A DNA stretch of 64,000 nt. Origin: Dryocosmus kuriphilus (taxonomy: Eukaryota > Arthropoda > Insecta > Hymenoptera > Cynipidae). This document shows, piece after piece, positions 1 to 8,695 of the stretch; within the stretch, counting starts at the first letter, position 1, and each line of letters starts with the position of its first letter. The position numbers were made by a program, and so were the translations under genes. The DNA lies in the NCBI GenBank assembly GCA_038277395.1, contig CM076190.1, positions 231,046,082 through 231,110,081 on the forward strand, given 5' to 3'. The notes beneath the pieces are model-generated. The model ran no database searches. It saw only the letters and a program-made list of their open reading frames with translations, and had not been told where the DNA came from.

Positions 1-2
1 AC

Positions 3-583
3 AGGATTAATCTCTACTCAACAAACAGTAATCTAAAGGCTTCAATCTGTGAACGATTTAATCGCACGCTCAAGAACAAGATGTGGCCACAATTTAGCTT
101 GAGAGGTAACTACAAGTGGATGGACATTTTACCCACTCTCATCTCCAAGTACAACGATACAAAACATCGATCAATCGGCATGAAGCCCAGAGATGTCACT
201 GCTGAGGATGAGAAGGAACTCTTGCAACGCCTCAAAAAACTGCGAAGTATACCCAAAAGGAAGAGAGTAAAGTTCAAAGTGGTGATAGGGTTCGAGTCAG
301 CAAGCACAAGCATGTCTTTGAAAAAGGATATACTCCCAACTGGACAACAGAGATATTCACTGTAACACAAGTCATACCTACCAATCCAGTGACGTACAAG
401 CTCAAGGACTATCAAGAACAAAGTGTCGCTGGCGGATTCTATGAAGAGGAACTTCTCAAAGTTAAGCATCCAGACGTATACCTCGTGGAAAAAGTAATCA
501 AGAGACGTGGCAATAAAGTCTATGTAAAGTGGTTAGGCTTTGATAGTTCACACAACAGCTGGATAGACAAATCAGATATGTAA
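3..583 (+). pseudogene. Polinton/Maverick-type integrase with C-terminal chromodomain (partial, frameshifted)
   Basis: This is the C-terminal part of a retroviral-type (rve) integrase, which would insert the element's DNA. The reading frame is open from the left edge, so the gene starts outside the window. The motif CERFNRTLKNKMW is visible, and its E is the likely last residue of the DDE triad. It is followed by YNDTKHRSIGMKP, typical of Polinton and chromovirus-like integrases. The frame breaks by one base near 280. The second frame (389-583) holds a chromodomain-like segment with VEKVIKRRGNKVYVKWLGF and a final W. A chromodomain would target chromatin. A polyadenylation signal AATAAA lies at 802-807. 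The gene converges on the polymerase. The family call is firm; activity is excluded by the break. Confidence 0.85.
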
Positions 584-587
584 TCAA

Positions 588-750
588 TGTTGAATCAACT
601 CTGTGCAATGTTGAAACAACGTTGAGGCAAAGTTGAGCCAACGTTGAATCAACGTTGAAGCAACGTTGAATCAACGTTGAAGCAACGTTGAAGCAACGAT
701 GAACCAACGTTGAGCCAACGATAAACCAACGATAAACCAATGTTAGACTA
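588..750. repeat. 11-bp tandem repeat array (CAACGTTG core)
   Basis: About ten to fourteen imperfect copies of an 11-bp unit, best read as AATCAACGTTG or AAGCAACGTTG, lie directly after the integrase stop codon. Each unit contains the palindrome CAACGTTG, degrading to CAACGATG or CAACGATA towards the right. The period is close to one helical turn. The array would be in the integrase 3' untranslated region. The open minus-strand frame across it is a product of the repeat. Confidence 0.9.
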
Positions 751-874
751 AACTATAAATGTATATATGCTTACACTAAGTAGATGTAAGGTTCCTTGAT
801 AAATAAAAAAAAAGCAATTTATATGCATTCACATCTTGTCTTTATTCAAATATATAACTCCTATATACCCTACT

Positions 875-1290
875 TACAAAGTTGAACTAGAGTCAGATTT
901 GCAAGAATCCTTTCACCTCAACGCAGGTGATACCGCTGTGCATTTACAAAAGTTTAACTATAGGCAGATTTGCAAAAATCCATTCACCTCAACGCAGGTG
1001 ATACCGCTGTGCATTTACAAAAGTTTAACTATAGGCAGATTTGCAAAAATCCATTCACCACAACGCAGGTGATACCGCTGTGCATTTACAAAAGTTTAAC
1101 TATAGGCAGATTTGCAAAAATCCTTTCACCTCAACGCAGGTGATACCGCTGTGCATTTACAAAAGTTTAACTATAGGCAGATTTGCAAAAATCCATTCAC
1201 CTCAACGCAGGTGATACCGCTGTGCATTTACAAAAGTTGAACTAGAGTCAGATTTGCAAGAATCCATTCACCACAACGCAGGTGATACCG
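875..1290. repeat. 71-bp tandem repeat, six units, each with a hairpin
   Basis: Six units with an exact 71-bp spacing. The landmark TCACCTCAACGCAGGTGA starts at 913, 984, 1055, 1126, 1197 and 1268. The landmark is an inverted repeat with 6-bp arms (TCACCT and AGGTGA) around CAACGC. Units three and six have TCACCA in the left arm, which breaks one pair. The array lies between the ends of the convergent integrase and polymerase genes. A minus-strand AATAAA at 841-846 suggests the repeats are transcribed as polymerase 3' untranslated region. Confidence 0.92.
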
Positions 1291-1508
1291 CTGTACAGTA
1301 ATAATAATAATAATAATAACATATTTACAAGAAAGTAACTATTTACAAAGGCGATGTCAAAGTGCAGTTATGATGATATGTCTGCAGTAACTAATTTTTA
1401 TGATAACGCTGTACAGTAGTAATAATAATAATAATAACATATTTACAAGAAAGTAACTATTTACAAAGGCGATGTCAAAGTGCAGTTATGATGATATGAC
1501 TGCAGTAA
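1291..1508. repeat. 118-bp direct duplication with (ATA)n at the polymerase 3' end
   Basis: Two copies, starting with CTGTACAGTA near 1291 and again near 1409, each carry an (ATA)n run followed by ACATATTTACAAG and the same downstream sequence. Each ends in CTGCAGTAACTAATTTTTA. The second copy runs into the polymerase stop codon, so the unit includes the last bases around the polymerase 3' end. Confidence 0.85.
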
Positions 1509-4500
1509 CTAATTTTTAACAAGCAAGTCCAAAAGGTCATAATCATTGTCTGTGAGTATATCGTCATTGTCGTCGTCAGTAGCGTCAACGTCCATTGCAT
1601 TCTCTAGTCGGTAGTGTCCCCACGAAAGTGTGTCTGTGGTGTTGGCGAGTAAGCATCGCTTATCATCATGAGGACTCAGTGCAATTTTTGATTGTTTAAT
1701 CGTCTCGACATTGTGTAGTCTTGATCTGATGACATACTGGGTTCTGCTTTGGACTGACAAATTTCTCAAGCATTCCGTGTAGTCGTTGAATGTGATTGTT
1801 TTGCGTACAATGCCTGCTTTTACGCCTTTGGCTTTTTTGACAAAGTCTTCGCCATTTACACGGATACTGTACATTTTACTCCGCAAGCCAACAAACTCAG
1901 TGATGATTTTGCCACAACACTCATCCTTCATGAGGCCTAGAACTTTTTTGTTGACTTGCGGCATTCCGAAAACATTGTCTCGAGGGTAGTCGGAGGTGTC
2001 AAATTTGTCAATGTCGTCTTTCATGTCGGCGTAAATGTCATTACATTTTACTTCGTAAATAAGACTGTCCGTGTCAGTGTATAGTAGTTTGCATTTGTCA
2101 CCGTATTTTTCAAGCATGTAGTCGTAGTGAAAGTCGTACATTAGGATTTTGGAGATATCCAGCACAGCAAGCCCTACATAGATCGGCTTGTTAAACAAAA
2201 CTTCAGTTCTTCTCAGTTCATTCGCAACGAGATTTTCACTGAAGATTGCTCGACTGTGAAAGTTTGGTCGGGCTATGAGGGCTTCTGCTCCATACCTACC
2301 CTCCCACTTTGTCACGAGTTTCACGTCAACGTATTTTCGTACGTTCTCCATTGTCTTTCCGTAAACTGCATTATTCATGAGTTTGAAGAGATTCTTTTCA
2401 AACTCGTTTTTAGCGTTAGTCCTCAATGCAGTATTAAAATCAATGTAACTTTTCAACTATGTAGATTGATTGAATTTCAAGACTCTATGAATTTTGACAA
2501 GTTTCAATCCATGGGCTAATGCATTTTTCAGAGCACGATAATGGAGAACGTACTTTCGTTTCGGCAGGAAGGTAGTTAGGAGCTTCTCCTGGCTGGACCC
2601 CGGTGGACTCGAGTGTTCTGGGCAAAACGGCAAGTCATTGTGCTTGTCATGAAGTTCCGCGGGATAGTCCAAATCTACTTCCAGAATGTAGCCAAAGGGT
2701 GAATCGTCTGGAATGTCGAAATCAAAATTTTGCAAGTTCGTAACCCACTCGAATCCACCGTAAGGGAGGGGCTGTTCCATTGCCCAACCGTACAGGTTAT
2801 TTGCATCTAAGTATTCAATGAAGATGATCTCCCCGTCTTTGTTGAACGCTGGCATGTATTTGTTATTGGCAATGGCATAACGGTTGGGGCATTGACTTAC
2901 TCCACCCCTTTTGCCTTGCTCAATCATCAACAGCATATCAACATCGGTGAGGAGTTCTAATCTTACCTTTGAATATTTGAGCATGGCATCCCATGTCAAG
3001 CCAGGAGTGGTGTAGTAGTGTGCTGGATCCAAGTCGTAAGCCTCGAGACACTGTTCTCGGAAACTTTCGAAAATGTCAGCCAAAAGTAGAACGTCAGTTT
3101 TCATGTACAGACTGACGTACTGGCCGAGTGTCTTGATGTTAAATGCACACCATACCTGTTGTGCATGTGCATAATCTTCGTCCGATATTGCCGAATCATT
3201 CAGTGTGCTGTAAAATTTTTCTTTTGGTGGAAGCTCGGTTTCATTGAGTCTGTCCCTCGAGTCCAGGTATTCATAGGGAGAACACCCTTCCTCGTGAGAA
3301 GCTCAACTTTCTCCCTCTCAACACCAGCAAACACTGCACTGACAATTTTATACTGAGTGAGGTATGACGCTAACTTCTCTAGGGAAGAGGCCATGAATCT
3401 AAATGAATCGATGTATCTAAATTTTATCTGAGTTTCCTGAACGTACTTTGTGAAGGAAATGTACTTTTCCTTATTGAGCGCAAGAACTTTAACTCTTCCC
3501 TCAAATTGTGTGGCAATGTCACGAATGATAAAGTGAGCGTCATACCCACTCAGATTATGAAACACAACCGGTATGGTGTGTGAGTCCTGATATACCAAGT
3601 TGCAATGCTCATGCGCAGGACCACGGTACTTACCTGTCAAGTGACAATGATCATGCACCTTTTTCATTGGAGGATGTAGTGCCTTCTGGCAAATGTGACA
3701 AGTTTTGGCATCTATAAAGGCTTCCTGCTGCTCAAAAGTTATTTTTTCCATTGGTACTGGAGATGCCAAAATCTTGTCACATTTCTGGGCAATTTTGTGC
3801 AACTGCTCAGCAAACCACTTTGCCGGCTCCACATCGTCCGGACATGACTCGTAAAAGGACAGTGTTTCATCATAACTGCACTTAAACATGTAGCCAATAT
3901 TGAAGACCTCATGTCTTTCAAAGACCTCAGTATTCGAGGTTCTTTCTGCTCCTTCATCATCATCATTTACGGGTATCAAAAGAGACTCACAGTCCGCGTA
4001 TATGATGAAAGGAGCTCGCTCTCGGTTCTTAAAGTTCTTAAATTCAACAATGTTCCTCCCGGGTTCTGGAAGCACCACTCTGCAGTCATTTAGTTTTATA
4101 CAATCTTCAGTGTGTGCTTCCAGTTTTTCCGCTTTGATAAAGTAGTGCAAGCACCGGTCACAAATGAGCTTTTTTCTGTGATTTTTTGACAGTTGATTAG
4201 AAACTAATCGGGATAAATCCTTAATCCAAACGTAGTGAAAATTGAAGGTTCTTGGTCCTTCTTCTTCTCCTTTTTCTTCTTCTTCACCATCCACACAAAC
4301 ATAATCTTCCTCCATACGAAGAAGATTTACGTGCGTGTCTCTTTTTTGTGAGGTGAGGTGAAGAGGCACCACTGTGAATTTATTTTCACTCTTCTTAGTG
4401 AGACCGTAGACATTCACAGAGATTTGGTTCTTCTCCTCGAATTTTTTCACATCCTTGAGCGCAACTGGAAAACTGATGTCGGAAAAATCCAGTTTATCCT

Positions 4501-5359
4501 TGTATTGTTGATAAGTGGATACACGGTTAATATTCTTTTTCGCATCAGATGGATGTAAGGCTGAGAGTATTGCCCACTTGAAGCACTCGTTGTCTTTATT
4601 TTGTTCGTTTACACAAGCTTTCTTATCCTTGATCGATGGTGGAAGATCAACGTATGAACCTGCCTTCATGGGATTCAATTTGTTGATGTTGATGGAAAGT
4701 TTTATTATGGAGTGAAGGGTCCACCCAGAGTCTTTCTCCTCAAATTCCTCCATTTCTTTGAGGACCGGGTACCTGACATAAGTTTCAAACCATAACTTTA
4801 AATCAGTCGTATAGTATAAGGCTACGTTCTTTGATTTAAAGTTCTTGTCATCGGGCTTGTCTTTGCCAATTTTTGTATAATAGGCAAGAAGTACAGTGTT
4901 TATCATTAGTGATTTATGGTGTCGTATGTCCTTGCTCACATGTGAAATAAAGAGACGTTGCGCATCGTCTAAGAAAGCAAGAACGTCCTTGTGTACTACA
5001 TTTGCCACTACACACGTTTTAATGCGAGCATTAAACGCTTTATCGACATCTAGCCATTTGACACGACTATCGATGTCATCGGATTTTCCTCCTCCTCCTC
5101 CTCCCCTCTTCTTATCTAATACATCGAAGCGTACCTCCAAGCACGCGAGCTTCTCAATTATATTTAGACATTTTTGTTTTTCGCCTAAAGTCTTCGGTGG
5201 TGTTTTTCTTCTCAGTTCCCTCCTAACTACCTTCAAACAAAGTGAGCACTCTTTTTTCCATTTCTTCACTTTATCGAGGGGTGTGAATCCAGACGATTCC
5301 ATCAAGCTCAACGCATCCTCTATATCCGGAACAAGCTTTACACACTCGTCGAGTATCAT
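1509..5359 (-). pseudogene. Polinton/Maverick-type DNA polymerase B
   Basis: Protein-primed-type family B DNA polymerase, which would replicate the element. The first frame (5359-3200, 719 codons) has a long N-terminal region with KWAILSALHP near residue 261, a zinc-finger-like CDRC...C at 400-420, Exo I FIIYADCES at 451-459, a treble-clef segment CHIC...HDHCH at 554-573 and Exo II HNLSGYDAHF at 601-610. The second frame (3104-2457) has the likely Exo III KTDVLLLADIFE and motif A YLDANNLYGWAM. The third (2456-1509) has motif B KLMNNAVYGKTMEN and motif C YTDTDSL. All catalytic motifs are present, but the gene is broken by a frameshift around 3110-3240 and a TAG stop at 2457-2459. The promoter is at 5880-5911. 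Identification is strong. Confidence 0.93.
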
Positions 5360-5879
5360 TTTGACGGAGTTTTTTTTTTATTCGCAGATAAGAAAAACAA
5401 TATCGGTCAAAAAAGAACTGCACTGGAGATTTTCTTAATGGTAAAGTCACTATCAATAATGTCTTTAAAGTCACAATATATATAAAAAATCTATAACACA
5501 AACAGCACTTCTGTTTTCTTTCAACAGTCCATAAGAAACTGCAGTTATGCACTTTTCACTTTGTCTTTAAATGCAATATCCTTATTTAACCGCTCACTAT
5601 TCTTCCTTTCAAAGTCCATAATACTAGTAAAGTCCATAAGAAACTGCAGTTATGCACTTTTCACTTTGTCTTTAAATGCAATATCCTTATTTCACCGCTC
5701 ACTATTCTTCCTTTCAAAGTCCATAACACAAACTGCACTTCAGGTCCATAAGAAACTGCAGTTATGCACTTTTCGCTTTGTCTTTAGATTATTTCACCAG
5801 TCAATAGTAAAATTCACAAAAAAGCTGCACTGGAGATTTTCGTCGCTCAATGTGACACACTTAACAGACAACGCTGAAC
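5360..5879 (-). other. Polymerase B 5' leader with about 105-bp direct repeats
   Basis: This is the stretch between the predicted start site at 5880 and the polymerase start codon at 5359. A segment beginning GTCCATAAGAAACTGCAGTT occurs at about 5528, 5632 and 5743, followed each time by TATGCACTTTTC and, in the first two copies, by a shared tail of about 70 bases. The spacing is 104-111 bp. No convincing protein lies here. Confidence 0.7.
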
Positions 5880-5911
5880 TGACGGCACTCCACTCCACTC
5901 GCACTTTTATA
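5877..5911 (-). promoter_or_regulatory. Core promoter of polymerase B (TATA + Inr)
   Basis: On the minus strand TATAAAAG (plus-strand 5904-5911) is followed by TCAGTT (plus-strand 5877-5882). The Inr adenine at 5880 is 31 bases from the first T of the TATA box, the standard insect spacing. Transcription would run left into the polymerase gene. Confidence 0.75.
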
Positions 5912-5982
5912 GACCACATCTCCCCCACCAGATGCTTTGAGAACACGTTGCATTATCTTGCGCAACGTTGTGCAACCTAACC

Positions 5983-6284
5983 TTCTAGAACATTCTGGCG
6001 GGAAAAATCGTTGCACCATATTGCATCATCTTGCGCAACGTTGTGCAACCTAACCTTCTAGAACATTCTGGCGGGAAAAATCGTTGCACCATATTGCGCA
6101 ACATTGCATCATCTTGCGTAACTTGTCGAAACTTGTCGAAACGTGCATCATCTTGTTTAAACGTGTCGAAGCTTGTCGAAACCTGCATCATCTTGTTGAT
6201 TCTAGAACATTCTGGCGCGAAAAAGCGTTGCGTCATCGTGTCGAAACTTGTCGAAACACGTCGAGCTTCTAGAACATTCTCGAA
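5983..6284. promoter_or_regulatory. Four perfect heat-shock elements in a divergent promoter
   Basis: TTCTAGAACATTC occurs at 5983-5995, 6056-6068, 6200-6212 and 6267-6279. Each is three contiguous alternating nTTCn/nGAAn units, the consensus for the heat-shock transcription factor. The last extends to a fourth unit (GAA at 6282-6284). The first two sit in a 73-bp direct repeat (landmark CGCAACGTTG at 5961 and 6034). The elements lie between the minus-strand TATA at 5904-5911 and the plus-strand TATA at 6310-6317. The match to the consensus is seen directly; heat inducibility is inferred. Confidence 0.8.
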
Positions 6285-6309
6285 GGTAGGTAGAGTGGGG
6301 GTGCTAGTC

Positions 6310-6343
6310 TATAAAAGCAGCATCGAATTGCAAAGGCTTCAGT
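6310..6343 (+). promoter_or_regulatory. Core promoter of the 105-codon ORF (TATA + Inr)
   Basis: TATAAAAG at 6310-6317 is followed by TCAGT at 6339-6343, placing the Inr adenine at 6341, 31 bases downstream. The four-unit heat-shock element ends 25 bases upstream of the TATA box, much like the layout of insect hsp70 promoters. The ATG at 6405 is 64 bases from the predicted start site. Confidence 0.8.
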
Positions 6344-6404
6344 CTGTCATTGAACATACAGAGTGTAACGTCTACTCACAATTAATTACCCAGAGAAGAG
6401 GAAG

Positions 6405-6722
6405 ATGGATCTCAGTGCTATTAACAAAGTTGGCCGTTTGGAAGGGTTCTTACCAGTGAAATCATTATCTGACCTGATAGTGAAGAAGAAGTATGCTGTT
6501 ACCAAAATCATCAAACTTCAAACGAAATATGGCACAAAATTCGTGGCCGAGTTGGAGAATGAGATCACAGTCTACTTGCCGAGCAGAATAAATAAGATTT
6601 TTGAGGATCCAGCCTATATGGATACGTTCGAGAAGATGGAAGTAGCGGTACAGGCTAAGAAACTCTCTTTCTGCTACTTTGGTGGAAAATACAATCTTTT
6701 TGAATTTGATTATGCTAAATGA
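6405..6722 (+). CDS. Small Polinton-associated protein, 105 aa, possibly OB-fold
   Basis: An intact ORF with its own TATA/Inr promoter and a polyadenylation signal AATAAA at 6760-6765. The sequence is basic and soluble, with no signal peptide or membrane segment. The central part, YAVTKIIKLQTKYGTKFVAEL followed by a VYLPSRI strand, has the alternating pattern of a small beta-barrel. I suspect an OB-fold that binds single-stranded DNA and assists the polymerase, but that is inference from pattern and neighbourhood. It is the only unbroken gene of the element in this window. The start is the first ATG after the predicted transcription start in a favourable context (AAGATGG). Confidence 0.7.
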   Translation: MDLSAINKVGRLEGFLPVKSLSDLIVKKKYAVTKIIKLQTKYGTKFVAELENEITVYLPSRINKIFEDPAYMDTFEKMEVAVQAKKLSFCYFGGKYNLFEFDYAK

Positions 6723-7440
6723 AAGAGCTTTGTATTGAGAAAGCTTGGTGTGTGTGAATAATAAATTATAACATTCACAGATAAACTGCCTGTGTGTACT
6801 TATTACTTAATTTTAGTTTATAGATAAGAAAAGTGAGTCTGACGTTTTTTACCTTAATTTATGGATAAGAGAGAGAAAATGCGTTTCTTTCCGCTTTGCA
6901 CAAATTTCAACGATCGATTTTTCAGCACATCGATGGGTTGAATTTTTACGTTGAAACATCGATGGGATACTGTTAATTTTTTTCCGCTTTGCATTACCTT
7001 AATTTACTTAGTTTTAATTTATGGAAAAGTTGCACATTTTCCGCTTCGGTCCTTCAAACAACAACAACAACAACGATGGATTTCACACACTGCGATGGAT
7101 AGAAACTTTACAGGTAAGTATTTTATTAACTCTTTACCTTCATGTCGAAAAAAAATTACATATTGAAACTTGTCGAAACTTGTCGAGTTCTCGGGAATCC
7201 CCATAATACGTCACCTACAGTATGTGTAGGAGAGAGAGAGATGTAAATTCCATTACATAACCTTGACTGCATTTCTACTTGCTTATGGGTGAGAGAGAGA
7301 GAAGGGGTAAGGGTGGTAATTTCATGTCTCTAGATATTGCGTACTAAAATAAGCTTAGCACGGACATGAACCGCGTCAATTCTCGAGGTATATAGTCTGG
7401 AACAGAACCCTACCTTACCGACTAACGTTAAATAGCTTAT
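6723..7440. other. No gene seen; flank of the Polinton-like element
   Basis: AT-rich sequence with short GA-rich runs near 7230 and 7290. A short stretch near 7160-7185 repeats the GAAACTTGTCGAAACTTGTCG pattern found at 6120-6150 and 6240-6265, so the element may extend to at least 7190. I found no terminal inverted repeat that fixes its end. Confidence 0.45.
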
Positions 7441-7449
7441 TTCATAAGT

Positions 7450-7660
7450 GACAGATTTCTGCCTTACCGACTGATGGTAACAAACTGCCACAGATTTCTA
7501 CCTTACCGACTGATGGTAACAAACTGTCATAGATTTCTACCTTCCCGACTGATGGTAACAAACTGCCACAGATTTCTACATTACCGACTGATGGTAACAA
7601 ACTGCCATGTTTCTAATAGATCCAGAAACCCTACCTTACCGACTGAAGGTAATACCGACT
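7450..7660 (+). repeat. 39-bp tandem repeat
   Basis: About five imperfect copies of a 39-bp unit containing ACCGACTGATGGTAACAAAC. Because 39 is a multiple of three, the array is open in one frame and encodes a 13-residue repeat (MVTNCHRFLPYRL and variants, 7474-7668). I see no promoter or flanking coding sequence, so I treat it as a minisatellite. Confidence 0.85.
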
Positions 7661-7938
7661 GGCGGTAAATGATTTAGCCCGGAACAGAACCCAACCCCTG
7701 TAAGTAGGCAACCCGTCGAGGTGTCACAGAACGTACACTGCTATACTACTAACAAGGTACAAGTTTGAATAATAATTTTTTTTTTATTCAAAGCAGGAAA
7801 TAATACTGTAATATCAGTAAAGTTGAGGAGAGAGTGGAAAGATCCTCATAATATGAAATTCAACGTCTGGGATGATAAATAAATCCAAAAATTCGTAGTT
7901 AGTGACACTTCCAGACAAATTTTAATGTAATAAATTTC

Positions 7939-7974
7939 TACAAAGTTTCGTCAGTCATTATCTGACCTCTTCAG
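7939..7974 (-). ncRNA. Hammerhead ribozyme-like core, left arm
   Basis: Read on the minus strand: CTGAAGA, a stem II hairpin GGTCAG...CTGAC, GAAAC, a three-base loop, then GTA. This matches the core CUGANGA - stem II - GAAA with a minimal two-base-pair stem III (AC...GU) and a cleavable GUA. I could not build a convincing stem I by eye, so activity is uncertain. Confidence 0.6.
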
Positions 7975-8417
7975 GTATGTCAAATTATAAAATTAAAAAG
8001 ATGAGCCAATAATATAGAAAAAACATCCATTTTTTAGCAAAAATGCAGAAGCAAAAATAAAAGTTTCCTAAATAAAAGAATGTAAAAGCAGCCTTTAGAC
8101 GGCTAGATCTCGTACCTATGCCATCTAAGAAGAAAGAAATTTTTCAAAAACTTTTTACAAATTTTACTATGGCTTTAAATTCTTTTCCACAAACTATTTC
8201 ATGTTTCTTCATCATTTTAATCTGAGGCTTGGTCCGATCACTGACAATATATATTTTTTAAGTATTGAGGCGACAGACTCTCCGTCTTTACTCCAATGTC
8301 TTCACTTCTTGTCTACAAATAAAGGAAACTTTTATTTTTGTTTCTGCATTTTTGCTAAAAAATGGATGTTCTTTCTATATTATTGGCTCATCTTTTTAAT
8401 TTTATAAGTTGACATAC

Positions 8418-8450
8418 CTGAAGAGGTCAGATGACTGACGAAACGTTGTA
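8418..8450 (+). ncRNA. Hammerhead ribozyme-like core, right arm
   Basis: CTGAAGA at 8418-8424, stem II GTCAG-ATGA-CTGAC, GAAAC at 8440-8444, loop GTT and GTA ending at 8450. It mirrors the core on the opposite arm and points the other way. All conserved core positions are present; stem I is not obvious. Confidence 0.6.
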
Positions 8451-8695
8451 GAAATTTATTACATTCAAATTTGTCTGGGAGTGTCGCTAACTACGAATTT
8501 TTGGGTTTACTGTAATATCAATTCCCTGTAAATAAAGTATAAGATAATTTTCATTTTCTTTATTTATTAATAATACATCATTTTTATTATTAAAATTTAG
8601 TTGTTTATTCGTAAAAATTTTTAAAAATTGAAAATTCTAAAACAATCATTCAAAAAAAGTGAAATAAAACATGCTGGTTTTACATTTATTTGTAG

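Larger units (their letters stand above)
7817..8507. mobile_element. Palindromic Penelope-type insertion with 13-bp target duplication
   Basis: The 13-bp sequence TACTGTAATATCA occurs at 7804-7816 and again at 8508-8520, bounding a 691-bp insertion. It starts with about 65 bases of single-copy tail, then two inverted arms (about 7882-8072 and 8320-8506) around a 250-bp middle. Each arm carries a hammerhead ribozyme-like core. Inverted terminal segments with hammerhead motifs and variable target duplications are known features of Penelope-like elements. No reverse transcriptase remains, so it is non-autonomous. Confidence 0.7.

Noticed and set aside
498..740. 80-codon minus-strand ORF with STLxxRCFNV repeats
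   Set aside because: It is only the 11-bp array read in frame.
875..1290. Regularly spaced repeats as a possible CRISPR array
   Set aside because: Whole 71-bp units are repeated, including the 'spacers', no cas genes exist and the window is eukaryotic.
3900..4145. Plus-strand ORFs over the polymerase gene
   Set aside because: They are shadow frames opposite the conserved polymerase coding sequence.
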